A stretch of DNA of 64,000 bases. It comes from Toxotes chatareus. Its lineage: Eukaryota > Chordata > Actinopteri > Toxotidae. Where the stretch lies: positions 8,055,283 through 8,119,282 of the forward strand of contig CM028901.1 in NCBI GenBank assembly GCA_016801885.1, written 5' to 3'. This document shows positions 36,623 to 48,205 of the stretch, in pieces (positions within the stretch are counted from its first letter, which is position 1; each line of letters opens with the position of its first letter). The position numbers and the translations under genes are program-made. The notes below the pieces were generated by a model, which saw only the letters and a list, made by a program, of their open reading frames with translations, was not told the origin of the DNA and did not search any database.

Positions 36623-36714
<92 letters not shown>
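36623..36714. repeat. (CA)n microsatellite, about 46 units
   Basis: Uninterrupted 92-bp CA tract about 330 nt after the lratd2 stop, probably inside its 3' UTR. On the minus strand it gives a meaningless Cys-Val open frame. Confidence 0.97.
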
Positions 36715-36719
<5 letters not shown>

Positions 36720-37765
36720 AATGTATAGTTTTCTAAAAGCTTTACAACGTCTGTCTTAAACTGTCATGATTATGTAAGTAGAGTGAATGTTTCTCTATTC
36801 GTAGTGTGTCCTGTTACTTGATCCTTGTGTGGTTTTAACTCCATCCCTCAGCTCACCCAGACAGCAAAGTGTCAGAGCTGCTCGCTGAATACTGGAGGGA
36901 TTCTCTCTGCCTTTAATTCTCACACCAGCACATCTGAAGAAAATGTAGTGGAGCTGGTCTGTTTGTTTCACTGATCAAAGTCTGTGTTAAATGTACCCAA
37001 AGTTCAAGTAAACCATGAATTCATTGTTTCCTTTCCAACGGAGTCTTCTGTCAAATTGTGTTTATTATTATTTTTATTTTTTTTACATTTTGTTGTTTCA
37101 GCATGTCATGATTTGAAAATAGATGCCTGTGTGTGTTTGCCCCCAAAATAGGCTAAACCACCACAGCTACCCCTGACACAAATAGCTGAAATGTTTTTCA
37201 TCTGACATTTTTATGTGACTGATCCACTGAATTTCTTTTTCAAAAGAGAACATGATTTTACCCAAATTTTCATTTTGTCCCTGTTGCTTTAAAGTGAATT
37301 TGTGGTAGACTTTTTATTTAACCAAAGATTTTTTTAGACTACCATGAGGTGGAGGATCCATCCAGTGCATTGTCTTACAAAGCAAGACAAGGCCCACTTT
37401 TTAATAAGTCTCCTTTATGCAAATAGATCATCTACTAATGCTTTATAGATCAGACATAAGCCATGAGTGACCCAGTTTTTGGGTTTCCCAATTGTGAAAA
37501 ATCCCACAGAGTGATTGGTCCACATGATCACGTATCTTGGTGAAAAGTGGCTGCAGAGGATCTGGACCAAAATCCAGTTATTAAGAACATTTATTGACAT
37601 ATTATTGAGGTTACGGTATATTTAGAAGTGCTAAGTCAAATGCAGCTGGACTTGCTTTGTTATTTCCAAATAGAAAAGATTTTCTTACATCTCATCCCAA
37701 AGTATATTAATATTAAAAGCTTATAAGTGATCTATAAAACATTAGTAAATGATGGATTACCCATT

Positions 37766-37771
37766 AATAAA
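37766..37771 (+). terminator. lratd2: candidate lratd2 polyadenylation signal
   Basis: AATAAA 1474 nt downstream of the lratd2 stop. It is the first canonical plus-strand hexamer I noticed after the gene. A long 3' UTR is plausible for this gene; use is inferred. Confidence 0.35.
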
Positions 37772-39639
37772 GCAATCAGGTACAATCTTTATACAAGCAC
37801 TGTATTATAAAGTGGTACTGCAATGATTTATGGTTTATTTATAGGGTTGTTGTGAGGTAACTTTGGGTTTTATCCTGGTGTTTTACTTGTTGGCTCACTT
37901 TTAGCCGTGGTGTCACCATGGGAACCCAGGGCTAATCTACCTTGAGCTAGTTCAGGCTATCAAAATGTAGAACACCTGCTTCCTCATCAATCAACTCTCT
38001 GAGAAAATGAAGCCCTAATTCCTGTAGGCAGTACCGTGACTAGTTGGGTGAAAGATTGTGATGATTCCATGGACCAACAGCTGGAGAGGGCACACAAAAA
38101 AAATTAATTAGGATTAAAAATTAACAAAGGGGTGGGGGGCTAAAGAAATATTCTCTCAGGGGAACCAGAATTCCTTCTTGGGGCCCGGCTCACAAAATTC
38201 AGACACGAGCAGCATTACTGCATACAGCTGAAACTGACAAGTAACAAAGTGGAGAACAGTGTTTGGATGAAAAACTTTATACAGTCCCCAGTGGTTTATA
38301 TTAGAACCACAATGCATGTTTGCAGCATTTTCCAACCATCTGTGCACTTTAGCATTAAACTAGGACTTGAAACAAATAGCAGGTGGCAAGTTGATCATAA
38401 TGTCAATAAATTAAATTTATTGTTGCATATAAATTCCACCGCATAATTTTTTTCTAGGCCTCCAGACAAAACTGGTTTCACTGCAGCCCTTGAAGAACAT
38501 GAGGAAACATGCAGAGTGTTTTCACAACCTCAGTGTGATGACACAACTTTTCCTCAGTGGAAAGGATGCTCATTGTGCCCTGATGATGGTAGTGATACAC
38601 TTGTTTAGCTATAGTTATAGCAAAAGTTATATATGGTTATAGCCTATAAGAATTGTGCAAATATTTTCACTTCACCCATAAAGAGTAAAAGTCAACTGAA
38701 TCCAGACTGATGTGGGGAGAATGAGCATCTTGGCCACTGGAGGAGAAAGTCGACCTTCAATAAGTAGAAACAACTGTGGGCGTGGTAGACTCACATCCTC
38801 CGTATCTGTTTGTCTGCTCCTTTGTGCCTCAGCAACTTTTCAAACAATGATTACTTTTTTTTCCCCAGTAATTTCATTGTTGCACTGAATTGTTCCATGC
38901 AAAAGAATAAGGATACAGTAAGGAGTTTAAAGCCTGCAGTTTCCAATAAGACAGATCTGTGACAGTCGGTGAAATGTGTGATGAATACTCTGTTATAATT
39001 ACCACAGGAAACAAAGACTAAAATGGTAGATATTTGGCTTCTTTATACACCATGTGCTGCTTTTCCCAGAGGTTGCTTTGATGTTTCTTACAGCATTATA
39101 ATCAAATTAGGACATGGTAAACCCTCTTTAGGGTCTTGTCAAGCTCAGCCTTTGCTGCGTATATCACACAATTTTATATGAAACCAAGAGTTATTTAACA
39201 AGATAAGAGTGCGGCTGTGCAGATGTTAGTGCAGTAGCTGTAAAGGAGGGGAATATTTCGTGCAAGTAAATGTGGAAACATCTTGTATGTGAGGTGCAGT
39301 GGTGTTACAGGTCTTGGTTCTTGAGAGGTTTGGCAGAATTTCAGCTTCACAAGAAATGTGTGATGAGGTTAGGCAGGTGCCTTGTTTGAGCGTGGACACG
39401 AGCTATGAGCTGTTTTCCTGGACAGACTGTTTCATTTGAAAGCTTGAAGAGGTGAAAGTATCCAGTATTTCACAATAAATAAGAAGAAATTTCATAATTT
39501 TGTTTTTTACTTTCATATTAACATTTAAAAGAAAAATCTGCAGGTACAATTAGCATCTTGAGACAAATAAGAAGAAGGCAGCTATTGCCCCACAGATTTA
39601 TCTTGGGGATCTGTAAATTGGGAACCACCAAATTACTGA

Positions 39640-39905
39640 ACTCTTAACACTTGACTCTTCCAGTCTGGCCAGGACCAGTTCTTACTGTGGCTCAGTCAAC
39701 ACGCAAACTCAAAACTTTGTTTTGTCGTTTTGGCTCAGGCTCTAGAACAGCCTTCCTTGATATAAGGATAAGGTCAGTCAGAAGTGTAAACAGTTTTAAA
39801 TGTCATCTGAAAACCCTCTTGTACAGACAGGCCTTTCACTGATGTGGCGTAGGGAAGCACTTTATGGGATCTGATGTAGAAAGGTGCTTAAGAAATAAAC
39901 TTAGA
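39640..39905 (+). mobile_element. fossil non-LTR retrotransposon 3' end
   Basis: A short frame here reads FKCHLKTLLYRQAFH after a degraded FGSGSRTAFLDIR. Many fish LINEs end their reverse-transcriptase ORF with a phrase of the type FGxRLWNSLPxxIR...FKxxLKTHLFRxAF. The DNA then continues AAGGTGCTTAAGAAATAAAC, matching the usual LINE tail pattern GTGCTATATAAATAAA. The 5' part is missing, which is normal for truncated copies. Clade not determined. Confidence 0.72.
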
Positions 39906-41899
39906 CTTCCTCCAAACTTCCTGAGACATGTAAGTCATTGGTCATGACGACCCATAGCAAGTCAAGTAGATATGAGGTTAAATTGGTCATAGATATGAAT
40001 ATGTGAGTGACATCTGTGTTTCTGTGATGGACATATCCTGGATGGCTCCCCGCCTCCTGCTGCATGCTGGAATAGCCTGAAGGGATCTGCGGCACAACCT
40101 CCAAATTAATATCACAGAGGTTATTTTATTTTTATACAGGCCGTTCCCTCTGTAGTATACAGAGAGACAGTCTGACTGCTCTTACTGTGAAGTAGGAGTC
40201 ATCCAGCATTAACTGTCTGCCAGGCCATTCCTCTTGATGGGATGTGAAAGCTTGGACGTAGCAGAGGCAACCCAATTATAATCAACTGTCAGCGCTCGCC
40301 TACAGGTACCACAGCCTGCTACTGCTGCTGCTACTGTGTGGAGGTTTTGTTTCCATGGAATGCTGATGAATGGATGAGATTAGTTGCGTTATGAGGGCAA
40401 TGCAGTGGAACTCATGTCCCACTCTGGCTGAAATGCAAAAACTCAAAGAGACGTTTGCTCTGTAGTGATTGGTAGATGTTTTTTTTAACAAGTCTGTGTT
40501 TTCATAATTGTTGTTCTCAAAGTGAGAAGGAATGTGCATCCCATCTGTTTACTGTCTTTATCCACTGTACATGCAGATAAGTGGATTCACGGTAACACAC
40601 AAACAGCCATAAACAGACGTCTGGGAGGCTCATCTTGAGGTGGTCCTTTTCTCATTCTCACCACAAAGGATAATTTCGCTTTAAGAAAAAAAAAAGGGAA
40701 ATACTCAGTTATCCAATCTGTTATCCAAAGACTAACAGAACACACCATTAGAAGCCACATGATACTTAAGATGTTTTATTATTTCTTTTACTACAAGGAC
40801 CTAGAAACTGTGACTGGTACACCTACCAGCTCTTCTAAAGTTCATTAATTTATTTAAACTCATCTAACTTTTGGCAAGAAAGTAAATAAGCTTATATCCA
40901 TAAATGTAAAACTATTCCTTTTAATGATCAAGAAACGACCAAAACATCACTAGAAAATGGTATGTCACAAACCTACATAACTGCACCCTGGATAAAAAAA
41001 TCTCATCTCAGCTCTAAAAATAAAAAAGTCAGAAGAAAAATATGTGTGTTGAATCAGAGCAGCATCTAAAAAGAGATTAATTCTTTTCCAACCACAGGGC
41101 CAAGCAAACATGCATAAATACAAGTACACACACACTTCCACACGCACACTTATACTTCTATTGCAAAATAAACAACCAAAAAAAAAAAGAGCAACAAAAG
41201 GCCCAATTTAGGGCACAGAAGGGAGGCCCACCCTGGGGTTCTTTCCTAACAAGAAGTCAAGTGTGAATAAGCTCATTAAAAACTGCATGCGCACACTCAA
41301 ATGCTTGTAAATGTTTTAGGATTCGAGTCCGGCTCCCTTGGTGGCATGACCTGTCTGGACAAACAGAGAGGATGATGGAAAAAGGTTGGCTGATTACACC
41401 TGTCATGATGGGAGTGAGTAATAGCCTCCCACAGAAGCAACACAGCCTCTCTTTGTGTGCTAGAGTCATGCCAGGAAAACTCCCCAATGCCCAATGACAA
41501 TTAAAATACTGTGATGTCAAACTTCCCAAAACACTTTGAAAGGAGAAATGACTAAACAGCTCGCATTGGAGAAAAACTATTGGGGTACAATGTGAAAAAA
41601 CAAAATAATTGACGAATAATGAAGAATTTGTGAGGTGGTTCTTCTGACATGGATTCATTTTAAAGCAAAACTATAAGCATGTTTCCATCCACCTGTTTAT
41701 ACATTTTCAATTTAAGTAAATAAACGTTTAAAAATAAGACTGAAATGCTGGAAATTTGGTATTGAAAAAAGTTTATGCGTGCGTAAAGATATGAGAATAT
41801 TTAGGCTGTACGTGTGTTTGGTGTTGATGTAGTTTAGTTTTATGTCTGGTGGGTGAGAGGTCAGAGGGTAAAGCATGCATGTCTGTTCAAGGTGGAACT

Positions 41900-42525
41900 A
41901 AAGCAATAGTGACAACAAGGACCTGGGGGACATCAGTGTCTGAGGGACGGGTCACCTGGCGCAGGTTGGCAGCATGGAAAGTTGCGGTCGTGGGTTGATA
42001 GGGTTGCGGGAGCATAGCGTATGCCATGTGATATATGTTGGCGGAGCGCTTTATTTATTTAAGTGTAGCCCGTCAAACCACATTAAAAATGTCTATGAAG
42101 CGCAACGTGTGGGATTTACAGACAGCGGAGAACCAGGTGTTGAGGCTGAGCAGGTGATGCTGAACCGCCCCATTCCCCGTCCACAGGTGGGAGTTGGGCC
42201 GAAGATGAAAACTATGGTGAGACTGTTTTACAGTGTTGACAGGGAGGGATGGAGGATGAGGGGAAGACTTTTTCTTCGGTTTAGCTCCCTGGAGAAGCCA
42301 GCGGTCCTCGGCCGGGTGTTGGTCGGCCGGGACTGTGGAATCAAGCACCAGCTCCTCTTCAGCCGGGCCGATGGCAGCAGCACCCGTTGTGACCACGGAT
42401 TCTACGAACTGTTCGTCCTCCCTGATCTGCTCGAGAGTGGAGATCCATCCCTTCACCTTGTTCACCTTGTTCGGGTGAAGTGGAGACACCTGTTGCACCC
42501 GGATGTAGAGGTGAGTGGTGGCATG
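41900..42525 (-). pseudogene. decayed retrotransposon ORF (SGNH/esterase-like end)
   Basis: On the minus strand an open stretch from about 42525 to 42073 reads, near its end, LLSLNTWFSAVCKSHTLRFIDIFN. This resembles the LLSLNTWL...FIDNFNLFW block of SGNH-hydrolase-like ORFs carried by fish retroelements. An upstream Lys/Pro-rich piece (WLLQGAKPKKKSSPHPP) fits the linker of such ORFs. After the in-frame stop, similarity seems to resume (SANIYHMAYAMLPQP), so the copy is broken by stops and probably has an internal deletion. The overlapping plus-strand 201-residue frame (41974-42579) is then a shadow. AATAAA just after the stop looks coincidental. The family call is from memory. Confidence 0.5.
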
Positions 42526-45500
42526 TTGGGGTTAAATTGTCGGAAGAAGACGGGGCAGTGGATTAGCTCTGCAGGATGAAATTAATGCATGAAACAAACA
42601 GAAATCTCATATTTTCATCATGTTTTCTACGTGGTTTTCCACCGGTTTGGGGTCTGAATACTGCTCTTTTAATTATGTCAATCATGTCATCTCCTACAAT
42701 AGTTTAATGGCACCTGACTGCAGATTTATGCTACGTTCATGCAAAGTTGGCGGAACGGGAAGAACCAGACCGCCACGTGTTACTCTGACAGTGGAGTGTT
42801 CACCATTAGTGCCACCAGTTATTCATCTGGATGGATGCAGCTCCTAACATCAGTGTTACAGTACCGAATTGAAACACACAGGCCTTAGCATTTTCTTATG
42901 CTGATTTTCTGCATGTAACTCCTGCTGAAGAGCAGCCACTGCAAGAACTACAAGAAACAGAGAGGAGTTGTGAAGTCAACCCTCTGACTCTGTAATGTCA
43001 GTTAAGCAGCAATATTTAACTTTGCTAAAGTTAGCCATCATGAGCTATTGGTCATACCAGAGCAGGTCAGACCACTGAGTGTATTGAACTGAACAACTGT
43101 GCGTTTTATTGCTCATGAATTCAACTTTTCATTTGTAAGAAGAAGAATGGGTAAATTCTCTTCCAGAATTTTCACTACTCTCACTTTAAAGATCATTTTT
43201 TTGTTTTTATGACGGCCAGTGGTTTCAGTGCTATGGTGTCTCTCTGCTGTAGTGTTTAGGATTCATTAAAGTGCTTGCAATACATTTTTACCAATGAGCC
43301 GCTTGCAGCGTCTGATATACAGACAACACTTCATGTCTTCATCTCATGTTATCCATTCCTCATTTCTGGGAAGGCTGCCCAAGTATTTTTGCCCACAATG
43401 TTGCCTGAAGCTGTGGTCTTTCATTTGAGGTCCACAGTCGAGTGGCACAGCTGAGTGGCTTGAGACGCAGAGGAGGCAGGTGGCTTCATTGTCTGCCCAG
43501 GCTTTGTTTATCTCCGTTGTTGTCCTGGTCTTTCCCATGGCAGCACTCACTGGCAGTGATTCTTTGAACCGGTCATTTTGAAATGATAGGGCTTTGTGTT
43601 AGGGCTGGGGAGAGGGAAAAAAACACATTCATTGAGTTGTTTTAAATAATCCCAATTGGATTTGAGGTAATTTGCATCAGCTAAGTAAACACAAGCTATT
43701 AAAGGCATATTTATATAATTCTTTCAGCAAACAGGTATGTCTTTGACTAACATGATCAGTAGTTTATAACAGTCTGATGCATCAATATCACGTTATTTCT
43801 ACCAGCAGATATATTTATTCATGTAATGGAATACTTGAGTAGAAAGTGACTTTGCTGCATGATGTGAGACTGGGACATCAAAAGCAAATTTACATACTGT
43901 AACCCAACAGTAAAGGCTTTTCTTGTCTGTGTCAACGCACCATTAAGCTGCTAAATTGGAGAACACAAGGGCAGAGTGTGTGAGTCAAAGGACACGGTAG
44001 CCCAATAGTTTCTTCTTATCGTTCTCTTATCTGTTTACACGGCTGTGTAAGCAGGCAGAGATCAGATTTGAAACACCACAACAAATTAGTAGGAATCAAT
44101 CTTATAATTATTTCATTGCATTTGTTTATTTTACAGCAGACACCAGATTTCTCCCTTTATCATTTCAGTTACTTCTAATCTGAACATCTGCATAGCTATA
44201 TCATTTCATTTGGCAACAATTTCCTGTTTATGGTTTAATTACTTTGCTTTGTCTTTTATTTACTTTATTTCTGATTATCCTTGTTTGCACATTCCATTGA
44301 TTCAAAGCGTCTCCTTATTTCTGTCAAGCCGTGTGTAAAATTGTGCCACACAAGTATTAGTTGGTAACTCTTCCACCAATATATAAGTATGAGTTCATCC
44401 AGTATAAGCCTTAAGTTTAAACTGAAAAATGTACATGCTGCTGATTCACAACGCCACCTAAGATGAATCACAGCTCTTAGTCACTAACTTATGTTTTGCA
44501 TAAATTCCAGACTTTAAGTGAAGGTGCAGTGAGCACACTGTCTCTGTCCTGCTGTCACATAAAAACCTCTAAGATCAGAACACAGTGGAATAAGCATATT
44601 TAACACTGTGTGAATTACATGCAAATATGTAACATGTTTGTGCGTCTGCCAGGTGTTGGGGACATATCACAGCTGACCTCTGCTGCTCTGTATCCATGTA
44701 TTTACATCCTCATTATGTGGCAGCCTCTGCCCAGGCAGTGTTGGTTTGAATCCCTCCTGACCACAGCTGTTCCACTGTCTAAAATAATAAGCCTTTTTTT
44801 AGACTCTTCAGAGGCCGTTTAAAGTAAAGGAAAGCGTACAAGACAGGGTAACAAGCAGGAAGGAGGTACTCCAAAATCGATTTGCATTCCGCCTCTTCTC
44901 CTCACACAGCTACAATTTCCCCCTTAACAAACAAATTAACAGCATCTTTCATGAGGCTGCCTGAGCAATTACTTGTTCAAAGTTCGATGCTCTTGAAAGC
45001 ACAGAAAATTGTGCTGCACCACATTGCCAATTTTCATATTAGTTAGTCTCTTAGTATGAGACTTTGTAATGATTGTCATCTGCTTGCTCACAGTTATTTT
45101 CAAACAAAGCATAATTTTCCGAGTTGACTCGACAGTAACCCTCTTTCTTGTTACATCAGCTGGCTTTTGGCCAAGTACACTCTCGTACCAGTATAAAGAG
45201 GAACTTGTTCCTCTACAAACATGGTCTTTGTGGGTTTTTCATGGTTGTTACCTAAATATTACGCTGCTCTTCAGATATTCTGTTTTTTTTTTGGATTGGA
45301 AGTGCACATGATGCAAATAGGCCGTAATGGCATATTTTCCTCAGCCCCAGCTGAAACGGAGCATATTGGTCATATAATTTTGATGATGGTTGGAGTGTAG
45401 TAGACGGTTAGATTGCCGAGCGACGGCTCTTCTGTGCCGGGCTGCTGAAGACAGCTGATGGCACGCTCTAACTGGCACATGCCATCTGTCTGGAAATCTG

Positions 45501-46587
45501 GGGACCAAGGTGTTGCTCCAAATGCGTGTCACTGCCATCTTCATTGTGAAATCGGAGCAGCACAGCAATCGATCACTCTCAGAAGCTGATCTTGGGTTGT
45601 ATTTCATTTCTTACTTCAGCAGCCGAGGTCAGGGTTCAGGGAAACTGGGATGATCCAGGACTGAAGACTGATGGTGTGCAGCAAGAAGCGATTTTGAATT
45701 TTTTAGCTTGATAAACAGTCGGGACTTGGATGCCCCCCTGTGACTTCATCAGCTTCAGGAGCTAGCAGTCTCGTCTCTCTCAAGTTAAGGGTTTTGCCTT
45801 ACCTGTCTCTACAGAGAGGCCATTTGTTCAGATAGAGTGTCAGTATGCTGAGCTTCCTCTGCTAATGATTCCACAGGCGGTTGAGGTGCTGTCACTAACA
45901 ACTTTGCCAAAAGAGAGAAGTGACTCCTCTGGTATGGCGCGGAAATCTGCAGAGTTTTGACTGCAGGGAGGTCAGCCAGCGTGTTACATGACATATCAGT
46001 ATTCAGGAATTTTTACCCTCGCCTGTTCAAACCCCTTGGCTCTCTCTTCCTTCATCTCCAGTCTTCTCTGGGGAGTGCATTAGACCAAATGAGCATCCAC
46101 GTACTAATTGCTGCCCATTTGCATAAATGTTTAGCTTCCAGATGCCAGGAATGAGGCACATAGGGATAACAGCTGGCTGGGTCACCTCTGCGGCATGTGT
46201 GAGTGAACTCTGGCTTATATTGTGACTCTAATCCTGTGTTTCTTTGCCTGAAATTTCATGTAATAAAAACCCTTACTATAAAGCGGCCACTTGTAGTGAC
46301 AAACTCACTGAGAATTATCACCTAACTCTTCAGTTTTAGCATCTTCAGCTCATTCTTTTGGTTTTACAACCTGCAGCGTACCCACACCAGTGTTTTGGTT
46401 CACTCTCACTGATGTTAATGTGTCGTCCGACTGCAGCAGACATCTGTTTTTGGCAAAAAAACCCCTAAAGCCCTCTAAACAACGTGTTCTGTATCTGCTG
46501 GATGTGCAAATAGCCAGCTGTATGCTAACAAGTTTACTACATCAACCCAAAAGGTGATAATATAACTGGTTGGTGGTCACATCTTGT

Positions 46588-46633
46588 GTCTGCCATTCCC
46601 AAGTGGCCAAAAAATCAGTTATTGCAGCTTTAA
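46588..46633 (+). repeat. dispersed repeat, family B, copy 1
   Basis: Shares with 54061-54106 the arrangement CTGCC...CCCAAGTGGCCA, then AAAATC.GTTA.TGCAG.TT. A similar 3' segment is common in fish genomes. Only this end is recognisable. Confidence 0.6.
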
Positions 46634-48139
46634 AGCTCTGTCAACCATCACTGGATGAGATGAGAGGACCGAACCTCATTATTTCCTAAACCAAACTGTG
46701 TTAAGGGAGAGGGTAGAGGACAAATTCACAAAGACGCTATTTCAGATTTGTGCCTCTGGTGCTCACCATGCGGTCCAGCTCCTGCACTGCAGCCGCTGCC
46801 AGGCAGGAGCAGAGCGCCTTTCATATCCTGAAACACAATACCCACCCAAGGCTGGTATGACCGAGAAAATTAGTGACAATCAGGCTTAAGCCGAAGGAAA
46901 TATCAATATCCGCGGGTCATTGCTGAAATAATAAAGTATTTGATGAAAGAAGATTATAAGCTAAAAGTTAGAGGTATTCGGAAAGTCAGTCAGTGTAAAA
47001 CATTACTGAGGCATTGTCTGAAACACTATGTTTCACATCATGCTGTGGGATGCTTTATTCTGTCACTTCTTCTGTGCACCATAAGAGCCAGACAATCAGA
47101 AGCTTTTATTGGACACTGATTTTTTTTTTTTTGCCAATCTCTGTTTGTGTAGCAATCAGAGGACAAAAATCTGAAAAGAAAAAAAGCAGCATGAGTACAG
47201 CATTCTAACTATTTGGTCACTGAGAGCACATTATTAATAGAAAGTAAAATGTTTTAAGTATTCTGTGTTGGAACAAAACCTGTGCCAGCAGTGAATTCAA
47301 GATGTGGATTATAAAACTTTGTTAAAATAAGAAGCAGTGTAAATCACACTGTGATATTTGCAGTCATTTAACTGGAGAGTGAACAAAACCAAAGAACAAG
47401 AGTTACCCAGCAAATCAACTGTAATTCCCTTTGGTATTTACCAGACATGAAGTATACCATGCAGGTAAATTCACTCTGTATTTGTACTCGCAGTGTGGGT
47501 AAAGCCGAGAATAATGAACTCACACTCATGAGGTGCATTTCCATCACTCTGTGCCTGGTGGGTCAGCCACAGCAGAGGAAATTCCAGTACTTCAAGAGGC
47601 TTGATTACGATAATAACAGCAGCACGGAAAACAAAGGATCAAGTCAGATGCGTGGGGCGCGTAAGGCTCGAGAGCCTTATTCTGATTAGCACAAGGTTGT
47701 TTAGCAGCATGTAATATCAGAGGGAATGCTAATAACAGTGCAGAGTCACGCAGTGCCGCTATTCAAAAAACAACAAGTGTGCTCCAATTACACCGCCAAG
47801 CACATATAGTTCACGTAATTTTATTTTGATCTCACATACCTCACTGTGTTTGGCACTGACTGTACGTTAATGTTGATATTAAACAGATGTAATGAGGCTT
47901 TTTGCTGCAGAGGAGGGTAAAAGTTTAATAGTTATGCAGCTCCATCTCTTTGGAGCACGTTAGCGGAGTCATATCTGCTTCATCAAAAAACACAAGGGAG
48001 CCTGCAGGGTTGTAGAGTAAGACGCTCAGTCATCTACATTGTTCGGAAGAAAAAGCAAATGTCCTGTCATTGTTAGCTTTGTTGATATTGAGGCTTTCTG
48101 TTTTTTCTGTTTCTCCTGTAATTTGGTTTTTATTTCAGT

Positions 48140-48205
48140 TTTATGAGAAGCACTTTGCAGTGTTGGTTTTCTGTGCTATAAATAAACTTCATTGTTAAAT
48201 TATTA
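48140..48205 (+). mobile_element. LINE 3'-tail remnant
   Basis: GAAGCACTTTGCAGTGTTGG followed by TGTGCTATAAATAAACTTCA matches the tail pattern of fish L2/Rex-type LINEs (AAGCACTTTG...GTGCTATATAAATAAA). No ORF remains upstream. Confidence 0.62.

Noticed and set aside
36435..36713. 92-codon minus-strand frame with Cys-Val repeats
   Set aside because: Produced by the (CA)n microsatellite.
41974..42579. 201-codon plus-strand open frame
   Set aside because: It overlaps a minus-strand frame that resembles a retroelement ORF, shows no recognisable domain, and the island's GC content explains the lack of stops.
45341..45607. 88-codon minus-strand frame in a GC-balanced part of the desert
   Set aside because: No recognisable domain; it could be conserved non-coding DNA but there is no evidence of coding.
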